DNA from: SIG710 sp045596925
GTDB taxonomy: Bacteria > Bacillota > Clostridia > Oscillospirales > CAG-272
Length of the DNA: 33,336 nt
Assembly (NCBI GenBank): GCA_045596925.1
Contig: JAZODH010000085.1
Coordinates: 1 to 33,336, forward strand
Direction of reading: 5' to 3'
Shown here: positions 1 to 7,567 of the stretch, in pieces
How positions within the stretch are numbered: the stretch's first letter is position 1
Layout: each line of letters begins with the position of its first letter
Position numbers and translations under genes: made by a program
The notes under the pieces: model-generated
Told to the model about the DNA's origin: nothing
The model's input: the letters and a program-made list of their open reading frames with translations, nothing else
The model's database searches: none

Positions 1-59
1 TCGATTTTTTAATCTCTTTTCTTTTGGGAAGCTCGATTTTTATTTCGGGTCTTTGGTTA

Positions 60-668
60 TCAGCAGCAGCCAATCAGATCCCCTCCCATACATTCACAGC
101 AACAGTCGGCGCAGATAAGTGAATTGCAGATGTCACAGGCGTTGCAGGTAGTCATGCTTCCGCCGTAGGGCGCATATCCGCCTCGGTTTGTTCCGTAGGT
201 GCGAAGACGTTCGCGCATATTTCTGTACTCGGCGTTATTTGGATCCATGGAGCAGGCCGTGTCAAAATAGCTTTGAGCGTCAAAAATATTGCCGCGACGC
301 ACGCAGACACAGCCCATGAGGAACTGCCACTCAGCGCCTCGGTCGGTTGCGGGGATCGACTGAAGCATGGAATACGCCACCTCGGTGTTGCCCATGTTGA
401 TGTGATTTCGGATAGCCGTGTAGGTGTCGTTTGAGCCGGTGGAATTAAATCCGCTGTATCCACCCGAGCTTCCGCCACCTGCACGCATTTTTTGTATCTC
501 GTCGTAAGCGGCGTTCACCTCAGCCATTTTTTCACTTGCCAGGTCGGCTAAGTCGCTATCCTTGTACCTGTCGGGGTGATATTTCTTTGCAAGATTTCGA
601 TATGCTTTTTTTATTTCGTCGTCGCTTGCCGAGGGTGAGACCCCAAGCACCTTGTACGGATCTGTCAT
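60..668 (-). CDS. J-domain protein with cysteine-rich C-terminal tail
   Basis: The 202-residue product starts with a J domain (about residues 3-62) with the HPD motif at 31-33, the part that stimulates the ATPase of Hsp70/DnaK. A Gly/Ser-rich linker (about 63-80) and a short helical, TPR-like segment (about 83-160) follow. The last 28 residues hold ten cysteines (175, 178, 181, 186, 189-191, 193, 201, 202), including a CCCEC cluster and a terminal CC. The Gly-rich and zinc-finger regions of true DnaJ are absent, so this is a specialised class III J protein, not the housekeeping chaperone. Its ATG overlaps the stop codon of the upstream DUF5685-like gene by four bases (ATGA), so the two are translationally coupled. 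The tail could bind metal or deliver a client to DnaK; that is inference. No clear terminator is visible in the 59 bases downstream. Confidence 0.9.
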   Translation of the reverse strand: MTDPYKVLGVSPSASDDEIKKAYRNLAKKYHPDRYKDSDLADLASEKMAEVNAAYDEIQKMRAGGGSSGGYSGFNSTGSNDTYTAIRNHINMGNTEVAYSMLQSIPATDRGAEWQFLMGCVCVRRGNIFDAQSYFDTACSMDPNNAEYRNMRERLRTYGTNRGGYAPYGGSMTTCNACDICNSLICADCCCECMGGDLIGCC

Positions 669-1561
669 TTGTCGTTTCCTTTCGATTCTGTCTCGCAGGA
701 CGTGCAGTCCTTGCCGTAAATAATTTCATGCGCCTTTGCCGGCATGCCAAGCAGGAGTATATTCTTCAGCAGCCCTTCAAGATCGTTTCTGCCGTCAAAC
801 GAAATGAGGTCGAGCGCATTGACCGCATCGCCCAGGGTGGTGGTCAGTGCCGCTTCAATATCTTTTTTTATCTCGGCGTCAATCTCTCTCTCTCCGTAAA
901 GGCAGAGAAAAGGATTGTACCGTCCCTTTTCCTTATCCTTTTCATAGTCGTCTATGGCGTCGATGATGTAGATCCACCGCCCGATGCACCGACCGAAGGT
1001 TTCCGCGATCTTTTCTTCTGTGCCGTCAAGCCCATGCGAGAAGATCTCTGCAAGAATATCTCCAAAGATTCCTGCGGGCAGATCTGCCGAAGGTGTCTTT
1101 GCTTTTTCAAGCTCGGAAAGCTCCGAGAGCTTTTCTTCGACGAAACGGTCAAGCTCGAGCAGACTTTTTTTCGCTTTTTTGTATCCGCCTCGGAAGACCG
1201 ATCTTGCTATCTTTGCCTTTTGCCGTTTTGTGCCGCGCTCGTCGGCTACGTCGTCAAGGATCTTTCTGTATGCAAGTATCGTCCCGGCAAAAGCGGAAAA
1301 TTCAAGGGCGCGACAGCCTTTTACGGTCAGCCTTTTTTTGCACGGGTGGGCTATGCACCGTTTTTTCTCAAATTCGGGCTTTTCCTCGGTCAAGGCAAGT
1401 CGGAAAAGCACGAGAAGCGTGAAATCATAGCTCAATCCGAGCCTTGAGAGCTGTCCGCAGGATCTTCCCAGAGCATGACAAAGTCCGCAGTATGCCGCGC
1501 GGTAGTACTGCTGTTCGATTATCCTCAGCTGAGGCTCGTATGGTCTTACGTATCCAAGCAT
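665..1561 (-). CDS. DUF5685-like helical protein with two Asp-rich motifs
   Basis: The 298-residue, mainly helical product has no signal peptide. I recognise the family from its N-terminus, where C25-x2-C28 lies in a YCGLCHALG motif, followed by a Cys-His-Cys segment at C69/H72/C74; this is a DUF5685-type protein of unknown function. Two acidic motifs stand out: DDVADE at 103-108, and a second motif at 201-217 with D201, D204, D205, D209 and then GRYNP. This pair, with the Gly-Arg and Pro after the second, resembles the two metal-diphosphate-binding motifs of squalene/phytoene-synthase-type class I enzymes, so a related fold is possible (inference). The ATG at 1561 is chosen because GAGGTGA lies four bases upstream. 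The stop overlaps the start of the J-domain gene. No convincing promoter is seen between this gene and the divergent thiT promoter. Confidence 0.88.
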   Translation of the reverse strand: MLGYVRPYEPQLRIIEQQYYRAAYCGLCHALGRSCGQLSRLGLSYDFTLLVLFRLALTEEKPEFEKKRCIAHPCKKRLTVKGCRALEFSAFAGTILAYRKILDDVADERGTKRQKAKIARSVFRGGYKKAKKSLLELDRFVEEKLSELSELEKAKTPSADLPAGIFGDILAEIFSHGLDGTEEKIAETFGRCIGRWIYIIDAIDDYEKDKEKGRYNPFLCLYGEREIDAEIKKDIEAALTTTLGDAVNALDLISFDGRNDLEGLLKNILLLGMPAKAHEIIYGKDCTSCETESKGNDK

Positions 1562-1651
1562 GAAATCACCTCACCCGTATATTTTACAGCATTTTCTTCA
1601 AGCATATATCAACTTTTTGTAAATTTTAGCGGGTTTTCTTCCTTTGGGTAC

Positions 1652-1680
1652 TTGACAAGCGCGGAGTACGGTGATATAAT
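1652..1680 (+). promoter_or_regulatory. sigma-A promoter of thiT
   Basis: TTGACA (1652-1657) and TATAAT (1675-1680) are both perfect consensus hexamers with a 17-bp spacer. Transcription should start just before the riboswitch. Confidence 0.9.
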
Positions 1681-1692
1681 TTGAGCAAGGTG

Positions 1693-1795
1693 GCAACACC
1701 TCGGGGGTGCCAACTCGCGCAAAGCGAAGGCTGAGATGGGCGTTTCGTCCGAACCCTTTAACCTGATACGGATAATACCGGCGAAGGGAGTCATA
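1693..1795 (+). promoter_or_regulatory. TPP (THI-box) riboswitch
   Basis: The conserved TPP aptamer blocks occur in order: CGGGGGTGCC near 1702, GGCTGAGATGGG near 1729 (pyrimidine-sensor side), ACCCTTTAACCTGAT near 1753, and GGATAATACCGGCGAAGGGA near 1770 (pyrophosphate-sensor side). It lies between a consensus promoter and a terminator hairpin upstream of thiT. It should therefore repress the thiamine transporter by premature termination when thiamine pyrophosphate is abundant. Confidence 0.96.
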
Positions 1796-1829
1796 TAAGG
1801 GCGAATGCTAGCTATGCCTTTTTTGGTGG

Positions 1830-1857
1830 TCTCACGGTATTTCCGTGAGAATTTTTT
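1830..1857 (+). terminator. riboswitch-controlled intrinsic terminator
   Basis: An 8-bp perfect stem (TCTCACGG / CCGTGAGA) with a TATTT loop is followed by ATTTTTT. It lies between the TPP aptamer and the thiT ribosome binding site, and is the likely expression platform. Confidence 0.85.
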
Positions 1858-1887
1858 ATGCAATTTTTGCGGAAAGGTATAGCTTTT

Positions 1888-2553
1888 ATGAAATCAAAGA
1901 TCAATATTCGGAGGCTTGTATTGACCTCCATGCTTTTGGCACTTGCAACGGCTCTTGCCTTTGCCTGTGCGTATATCCCGTTTCTCAATCTGCCCTTTGG
2001 CGGCGGATTTACCGTGGCAAGCATGCTGCCGATAGTTCTCATCGCCTATATGTACGGCACACGGTGGGGACTTGTCTCGGCCGCAGTCTACTCCTTTATC
2101 CAGCTTGCTTTCGGTGCTTTTACGGGCGGCGGATACGTTATTTCGCTGTTCACTGTCGGCAGTGACGACTTTATGGGCTACGGCGCGGCTGTCTGGATCT
2201 GTCTTATCGACTATATCATCGCTTATACCCTGCTGGGCTTTGGCGGCATTTTCAGAAACAAGCTGAAAAAAGCACCTGCGCTGGTTCTTGGAACGGTCGT
2301 GGCACTGTCTCTGCGCTACCTTGCCCACATCGTTTCGGGATATATCTTCTTTGGCGCGTGGGCGGATTGGTTCTTCTCCCAGGAGGGATTTTACAAGATA
2401 GGTGAGACGATTCTTTCGACCTTCTCGGGCAATCTGCTCGGAATCATTTATTCTATATTCTACAACGGACTTTACATGATCCCCGAGATCGTGATAACCG
2501 CCGTTGCCGCGGGAATCGTTTCTGCGATACCGCAGATAAAAAAGTATAACTGA
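1888..2553 (+). CDS. thiT: energy-coupled thiamine transporter ThiT (ECF S component)
   Basis: The 221-residue integral membrane protein has about six hydrophobic segments and matches the size and look of ThiT, the substrate-binding S component of ECF transporters. ThiT captures thiamine at the membrane and works with a shared EcfA/EcfA'/EcfT module, which is not encoded in this window. Supporting features are the N-terminal LALATALAF helix (S components carry Ala-rich helix 1 surfaces for EcfT contact), the LPFGGGFTVASMLPI stretch and a C-terminal Arg/Lys-rich end. The ATG at 1888 is preferred over the in-frame ATG at 1858, because GGAAAGG (1871-1877) precedes it at good distance and the upstream ATG lies in the terminator tail. 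The TPP riboswitch upstream independently supports the substrate. The gene appears monocistronic. Confidence 0.94.
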   Translation: MKSKINIRRLVLTSMLLALATALAFACAYIPFLNLPFGGGFTVASMLPIVLIAYMYGTRWGLVSAAVYSFIQLAFGAFTGGGYVISLFTVGSDDFMGYGAAVWICLIDYIIAYTLLGFGGIFRNKLKKAPALVLGTVVALSLRYLAHIVSGYIFFGAWADWFFSQEGFYKIGETILSTFSGNLLGIIYSIFYNGLYMIPEIVITAVAAGIVSAIPQIKKYN

Positions 2554-2589
2554 AAACAAGGCCCGTCTTTATAAGGCGGGCTTGTTTTC
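2553..2589 (+). terminator. terminator after thiT
   Basis: The inverted repeat AAAACAAGGCCCG / CGGGCTTGTTTT, with one bulged base, is followed by a T-rich tract. It starts at the thiT stop codon. Confidence 0.7.
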
Positions 2590-2665
2590 TTTGCGGAGCA
2601 AAGCATTTTGTGATTGTGCAACAAAAGTTTGCTTGCAAATAAATTCTTTTATTGTTTTTTCAGTA

Positions 2666-2694
2666 TTGACCGCGGGGATAAAAAATGGTACAAT
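2666..2694 (+). promoter_or_regulatory. sigma-A promoter of the ABC exporter operon
   Basis: TTGACC (2666-2671) and TACAAT (2689-2694) are separated by 17 bp and lie 55 bp before the first ABC gene. Confidence 0.8.
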
Positions 2695-2749
2695 AATAAA
2701 GTGATAACTATACCCTCAAATGGGAACTTTAACTGAAAGGATTTTCCGT

Positions 2750-4498
2750 ATGATAAAAAGACTTGCTGCCAGCATCCGTGAGTACAAGACCGCGGCATTG
2801 CTGACACCCCTGTTTATCTTGGGCGAGGTTGGAATCGAATGCTGTATTCCGTTCCTCACTGCCGGACTTATCGACCAGATCGAGAGCGGCTGCGACATGA
2901 ACACCATACTCAAATACGGCGGACAGCTGTTGATCCTGGCGTTTCTGTCGCTGATCTTCGGAGTTTTGGCAGGAAACTTTGCCGCAAAGGCGTCCTGCGG
3001 ATTTGCCAAAAATCTTCGCGGCGACGTTTTCAGAAGCATTCAGCGTTTCTCTTTTGCAAACATTGACCGCTTTTCTATCTCCAGCCTGGTTACCCGACTG
3101 ACCACCGATATCTCAAACGTTCAAATGGCGTTCATGGTCATCATCAGAACGGCTATTCGCTGTCCCATGATGCTCATTTTCTCCTTTATCATGTCTATCC
3201 GTCTCGGCGGAAAGCTGTCGTTGGTCTATGCGCTGATAGTCCCTATTCTCGGATTCGGACTTTTCAAGATAATCTTCACCGTAATGCCCATATTTAAGCG
3301 CATATTCAAAAAATATGACCGACTAAACGAATCGGTGCAGGAAAACGTCAAGGGCATGAGGGTAGTAAAATCCTTTGTGCGTGAGGATTTCGAGCGCAGA
3401 AAATTCGGCGTGGCCTCTGAGGACGTGGCAAATGATTTCACCAGAGTTGACAAGATCCTTGCACTCAATTCACCTTTGATGCAGCTCTGCATTTATTCCT
3501 GCATGATCGCCCTGTCCTATCTGACCTCAAAGCTGGTCATTTCCACGGGCGGCGTCAAGTACGGTCTTGGAACGCTGACGGGTATGAACACTTATTCCAT
3601 GCAGCTTCTTATGAGCATGATGATGATCTCCATGGTTTTCGTTATGATCACCATGTCCATCGAATCCGCCCGCAGAATAGTGGAAGTTCTTGACGAAAAG
3701 AGCACCATCGAAAGCCCCGAGAATCCTGTTATGCAGGTGGAAAACGGCGAGGTCGTGTTTGACGGCGTTTCCTTCAAATATTCCGCGGAAAGCGAGAAGT
3801 TTGCTTTGGAAGACGTCAGCTTCAGGATCGAGAGCGGACAGACCGTGGGTATTATCGGCGGAACGGGAAGCTCCAAGACCACGCTTGTAAATTTGATCTC
3901 CCGTCTCTATGACGTTTCCGAGGGTAAGGTCACGGTGGGCGGCGTGGACGTGCGCGACTACGACCTTGATACGCTTCGTAACAACGTGGCGGTGGTGCTT
4001 CAGAAGAACGTTCTGTTCTCCGGAACGATCAAGGAAAATCTCCGTTGGGGTGACCCGAACGCAAGTGACGAGGAGTTGATCAGAATCTGCAAGCTGGCCC
4101 AGGCGGACGAGTTCATTCAGACCTTCCCCGACGGCTACGATACTTATATCGAGCAGGGCGGCGCCAACGTTTCGGGCGGTCAGAAGCAGAGACTTTGTAT
4201 TGCACGCGCGCTTCTGAAAAAGCCGAAGGTACTTATTTTGGACGACTCCACCTCGGCGGTGGACACCAAGACCGACGCCCTTATCCGTCGCGCATTCCGC
4301 GAGGAAATTCCGGGAACTACCAAGTTTATTATCGCTCAGCGAATCTCCTCGGTTGAGGACGCTGACGTTATAATCGTCCTTGACGGCGGCCGCGTAAACG
4401 GCATAGGAAACCACCAAACTCTCCTTGAGACCAACGAGATATACCGCGAGGTCTATACATCTCAGACCCGCTCGGGAAAGGAGGGCGAAGATGAGTAA
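2750..4498 (+). CDS. ABC exporter subunit with degenerate nucleotide site
   Basis: The 582-residue half-transporter has a six-helix type IV exporter membrane domain (about 1-310) followed by an ATPase domain (about 340-570). Its ATP site is non-canonical. The Walker A motif at 370-377 reads GGTGSSKT, with Ser where Gly normally precedes the lysine; the catalytic Glu after Walker B is Asp (D499); the switch His is Gln (Q530). The signature motif is intact (VSGGQ, 474-478). This is the pattern of the TM287/BmrC side of heterodimeric exporters, in which this subunit supplies the signature for the partner's active site. It probably exports drugs, lipids or peptides; the substrate cannot be read. 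The ATG at 2750 is preferred over 2720 because GAAAGG lies nine bases upstream. The stop overlaps the next gene by eight bases. Confidence 0.94.
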   Translation: MIKRLAASIREYKTAALLTPLFILGEVGIECCIPFLTAGLIDQIESGCDMNTILKYGGQLLILAFLSLIFGVLAGNFAAKASCGFAKNLRGDVFRSIQRFSFANIDRFSISSLVTRLTTDISNVQMAFMVIIRTAIRCPMMLIFSFIMSIRLGGKLSLVYALIVPILGFGLFKIIFTVMPIFKRIFKKYDRLNESVQENVKGMRVVKSFVREDFERRKFGVASEDVANDFTRVDKILALNSPLMQLCIYSCMIALSYLTSKLVISTGGVKYGLGTLTGMNTYSMQLLMSMMMISMVFVMITMSIESARRIVEVLDEKSTIESPENPVMQVENGEVVFDGVSFKYSAESEKFALEDVSFRIESGQTVGIIGGTGSSKTTLVNLISRLYDVSEGKVTVGGVDVRDYDLDTLRNNVAVVLQKNVLFSGTIKENLRWGDPNASDEELIRICKLAQADEFIQTFPDGYDTYIEQGGANVSGGQKQRLCIARALLKKPKVLILDDSTSAVDTKTDALIRRAFREEIPGTTKFIIAQRISSVEDADVIIVLDGGRVNGIGNHQTLLETNEIYREVYTSQTRSGKEGEDE

Positions 4499-6452
4499 GA
4501 AACCACAGATGCCACACGGCGGCAGACCCAAGGCTAAAAAGGGCACGCTTCTCCGACTCATAAAAATGCTTTTCTCGGATTTCAAGGGACTTCTTATCCT
4601 TGAGATTTCCCTTATCGCCCTTTTTGGACTTGTCAGCACCGCACCCGCAATTTACGTGCGGACGATCGCAGGCTATATTGCCACGGGTCTTGAGAGAGTA
4701 AAGGCAGGTGAGGCAGGCGCGGCAGTCTATGCCGATATGTCTCCTCAAATTATCAAGACCATTCTGATAATGGTCTGCGTTTACGTCGTTGCCCTTGCCT
4801 GCGTGTTCACCTACCAGCGCTTGGGCGCGGTCATCACTCAGCGCTTCCTGTGCAATATGAGAAAGCGTATGTTTGATAGTATGCAGTCCTTGCCCATTAA
4901 GTATTTTGACGTCAACAGCCACGGCGATATCATGAGCCACTACACAAACGATATCGACACCCTCCGTCAGCTTATCTCCCAGACACTGCCCGGTATTCTT
5001 TCTTCGGGTCTGATCCTGGCTTCTCTTTTCTGCATCATGCTTTATTACAGCCTGTGGATGACCTTGGTGGTGCTCGTGGGTATTTCATTTATGATCCTCA
5101 CCGCAAAGGTGGTAGGCGGAAACAGCGCAAGATTCTTTATCCGCCAGCAGAAGTCGGTAGGTAAGGTCGAAGGCTTCGTTGAGGAAATGATGAACGGTCA
5201 GAAGGTCGTTAAGGTCTTCTGCCACGAGGGCAAGGCGACGGAGGATTTTGACAAACTTAACGGTCAGCTTTGCGCCGATGCAACCTCTGCAAACCGCTTT
5301 GCAAACATTCTTATGCCCATCATGAATAACATCGGCAACATTTTCTACGTTGCGGCGGCGTTCATGGGCGGACTTTTCTTAACCACCTTTAACGTCCCCA
5401 ATTATTCGATCCACGCCCTTGTGACGGGCAGTCTGACACTTGAAATCGCAGTGGTCGTTACCTTCCTCGGTATGACCAAGCAGTTCGGTGCGAACGTTTC
5501 GCAGGTCTCCCAGGAGGTAAACTCTATCGTTATGGCACTTGCAGGTGCCGACAGAATCTTCTCTCTGATTGACGAGAAGCCCGAGACCGATGAGGGCTAC
5601 GTTACTCTTGTCAACGTAAAGGAAGAGAACGGACAGCTCATCGAGAGCGAGCGCAGAACGGGCAAGTGGGCGTGGAAGCACCCCCACACCGCCGACGGCA
5701 CGGTCACCTATACGCCCTTGCAGGGCGACGTCCGGCTCTTTGACGTTGATTTCGGCTATACGGACGAAAAGATCGTGCTTCATAACATCACCCTCTACGC
5801 CGAGCCGGGTCAGAAGGTTGCCTTTGTGGGCGCGACGGGCGCGGGTAAGACCACCATCACAAATCTGATAAACCGTTTTTACGATATCGCCGACGGAAAG
5901 ATCCGCTATGACGGCATAAATATCAATAAGATAAAGAAGGACGACCTTCGCCGTTCTCTCGGTATAGTTTTGCAGGACACAAATCTGTTCACGGGAACTG
6001 TTATGGAAAATATCCGCTACGGCAAGCTGGACGCCACCGACGAGGAGTGCATTTCCGCCGCCAAGCTGGCAAATGCACACGATTTCATCACCCGTCTCCC
6101 GCAGGGCTATAATACAATGCTTACGGGTAACGGTGCAAACCTGTCCCAGGGACAGAGACAGCTTCTTTCCATCGCCCGCGCGGCAGTGGCAGACCCGCCC
6201 GTAATGATATTGGATGAGGCTACCTCGTCTATTGACACCCGTACCGAGGCGATAGTTCAGCGGGGTATGGACGCACTTATGAAAGGCAGAACGGTGTTCG
6301 TTATCGCGCACCGACTTTCCACTGTCCGCAACTCGGACGTTATCATGGTCCTTGACCACGGCCGTATTATCGAGCGCGGCACCCACGAGGATCTTATCGC
6401 TCAGGGCGGACAGTATTACAGTCTTTATACAGGAGCCTTTGAGCTTGAATAA
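4491..6452 (+). CDS. ABC exporter subunit with canonical nucleotide site
   Basis: The 653-residue partner half-transporter has a membrane domain at about 45-390 and an ATPase domain at about 420-650. Here the ATP site is complete: Walker A GATGAGKT at 447-454, catalytic E576 after Walker B, and switch H607. Its signature motif is the variant LSQGQ (551-555), as in TM288/BmrD-type subunits. Together with the upstream subunit it should form one active and one degenerate ATP site. Between the two domains lies an extra polar linker of about 40 residues (around 382-420) that is typical of this longer subunit. The ATG at 4491 lies inside the end of the previous gene (ATGAGTAA overlap), with AAAGGAGG at 4477-4484, so synthesis of the two subunits is coupled. 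Substrate unknown. Confidence 0.95.
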   Translation: MSKKPQMPHGGRPKAKKGTLLRLIKMLFSDFKGLLILEISLIALFGLVSTAPAIYVRTIAGYIATGLERVKAGEAGAAVYADMSPQIIKTILIMVCVYVVALACVFTYQRLGAVITQRFLCNMRKRMFDSMQSLPIKYFDVNSHGDIMSHYTNDIDTLRQLISQTLPGILSSGLILASLFCIMLYYSLWMTLVVLVGISFMILTAKVVGGNSARFFIRQQKSVGKVEGFVEEMMNGQKVVKVFCHEGKATEDFDKLNGQLCADATSANRFANILMPIMNNIGNIFYVAAAFMGGLFLTTFNVPNYSIHALVTGSLTLEIAVVVTFLGMTKQFGANVSQVSQEVNSIVMALAGADRIFSLIDEKPETDEGYVTLVNVKEENGQLIESERRTGKWAWKHPHTADGTVTYTPLQGDVRLFDVDFGYTDEKIVLHNITLYAEPGQKVAFVGATGAGKTTITNLINRFYDIADGKIRYDGININKIKKDDLRRSLGIVLQDTNLFTGTVMENIRYGKLDATDEECISAAKLANAHDFITRLPQGYNTMLTGNGANLSQGQRQLLSIARAAVADPPVMILDEATSSIDTRTEAIVQRGMDALMKGRTVFVIAHRLSTVRNSDVIMVLDHGRIIERGTHEDLIAQGGQYYSLYTGAFELE

Positions 6453-6490
6453 AATAAAGGTCGGTGGCTTTTGCCACCGACCTTTATTTT
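6451..6490. terminator. strong terminator after the ABC operon
   Basis: An 18-bp perfect stem (AAAATAAAGGTCGGTGGC and its complement) has a TTTT loop and A/T-rich base, so it could work in both directions. It begins at the stop codon of the second ABC gene. Confidence 0.92.
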
Positions 6491-6493
6491 ATA

Positions 6494-6630
6494 GGCTCCC
6501 TTCGGGAGGGAGCTGGCGCCGTAGGCGACTGAGGGAGAATGCGACGGCATGAAGTTTGACTAAATTTTCAGTTACGCAGGCTCCTTCCGTCTTTTGCTTC
6601 GCAAAATCCACCTCCCTCCCGGAGGGAGGC
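6494..6630. mobile_element. MITE-like palindromic intergenic element
   Basis: This 137-bp stretch is bounded by imperfect inverted termini of about 20 bp, GGCTCCCTTCGGGAGGGAG on the left and CTCCCTCCCGGAGGGAGGC on the right, each also a hairpin. ATA trinucleotides flank both ends (6491-6493 and 6631-6633), as expected for a small target duplication. It contains no convincing gene and sits exactly between two terminators. I interpret it as a non-autonomous miniature element; copy number in the genome is unknown. Confidence 0.6.
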
Positions 6631-6660
6631 ATAGCTACCTTATCTGCAAGTACGGACTTC

Positions 6661-6699
6661 AAAAAAGCCAATATGGATTTGATCCATATTGGCTTTTTT
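6661..6699 (-). terminator. terminator of the malQ-membrane protein operon
   Basis: An 18-bp perfect stem (AAAAAAGCCAATATGGAT and complement) with a TTG loop lies directly after the stop codon at 6701. On the minus strand it ends in TTTTTT. Confidence 0.93.
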
Positions 6700-6700
6700 A

Positions 6701-7534
6701 TTATCCGTTGGTGTCTTGCGGAGGTTGCTGAGGATTTTCGGGCTGTGAGGGATTGGTGTAGGGCGGGAAGCCCTGATTTCCGTAGGCAGGGTTATATCCG
6801 CTGTTGTAGCTCTGATTGAAATTCTGATTGTTGTACCCTTGGTTAAATCCTTGATTGTATCCATTGTTCGGATTGGGCGCAAAGCCGCCGTAATATCCGT
6901 TGTAGCCCTGACCGAATCCTCCTGCGTTTGCTCCGCCGATAGGCTTGTTGCGGCTGGCGAAGATGAAAAATGGAGTGAGAAAACCGAAGAAGATCGAGAG
7001 AACGAGGAACAGGGTCGCGTTTTCGGGATTGAAGTTTTTATACAGGTGGTAAAGGGTTATGTAATAGAAGATCGTGTATGCAACGCTTGCAACTACCGTG
7101 AGGAAACTCTTTGCCAAATAGGATAACACAAAGGCCTCAAAGACATCCTCAATAGTTGCCCTTTCGGCAAATTCGATTATATATCTCACCGTGCCCAGGA
7201 TCGAGCTGAGGCTGATGAGATTGGTGCCAAGGGTCAGGCCGAGCAGTATCCAGCCGTAGGGAAGTCTCTTTTTGCCATAAACAGGCTCTTGGGCAACTCT
7301 GCCGAGAACGTAGATGTTCGCAATAGGGATAAAAGAGAGGAATGGTGCCGAAATATTCAGTCTCTTGCCCATTCTGTAAAGCCCGATAGCCTGGAACAGG
7401 TACATTGCGATGCTGACAGCGGAAGCGATCAGAAGGATCACTCCGATGATGGCGACCCCTGCCGTCGCGGCAGATTCGTAAGCGTAATAATCAAAGTTTT
7501 CGTAGCCGTCAAATAAACCGAAATTGTCGTTCAT
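6701..7534 (-). CDS. multi-spanning membrane protein with Asn/Gly/Tyr-rich tail
   Basis: The 277-residue protein has about five hydrophobic segments (roughly 23-55, 64-80, 93-115, 142-165, 175-195) and then an unusual low-complexity cytoplasmic or external tail (about 200-277) built from repeated GYN, NQGF and NQGYN units and ending in Pro/Gln. The core is clearly paralogous to the upstream product: both carry the motif [SA]FIP[IV]AN[IL]Y[VL]LGRVAQ followed by a [YF]GWILL segment and an Asn/Tyr-flanked YHxYK motif. I do not recognise a named family and assign no function. The ATG at 7534 has AAAGGA about 11 bases upstream, and the gap to the paralogue's stop is 33 bp, so the pair is co-transcribed. 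The terminator at 6661-6699 ends the unit. Confidence 0.88.
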   Translation of the reverse strand: MNDNFGLFDGYENFDYYAYESAATAGVAIIGVILLIASAVSIAMYLFQAIGLYRMGKRLNISAPFLSFIPIANIYVLGRVAQEPVYGKKRLPYGWILLGLTLGTNLISLSSILGTVRYIIEFAERATIEDVFEAFVLSYLAKSFLTVVASVAYTIFYYITLYHLYKNFNPENATLFLVLSIFFGFLTPFFIFASRNKPIGGANAGGFGQGYNGYYGGFAPNPNNGYNQGFNQGYNNQNFNQSYNSGYNPAYGNQGFPPYTNPSQPENPQQPPQDTNG

Positions 7535-7567
7535 GGTCGTGTCGTCCTTTTGGGACGTCTCCTTTCT

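Noticed and set aside
1..59. Search for a terminator of the J-domain gene
   Set aside because: The stretch is T-rich with a repeated TCGATTTTT, but no stem of useful length forms on the minus strand before the window edge.
536..1447. Long plus-strand open frame opposite the DUF5685-like gene
   Set aside because: It lacks a ribosome binding site and family motifs, and is the antisense shadow of a well-supported gene pair.
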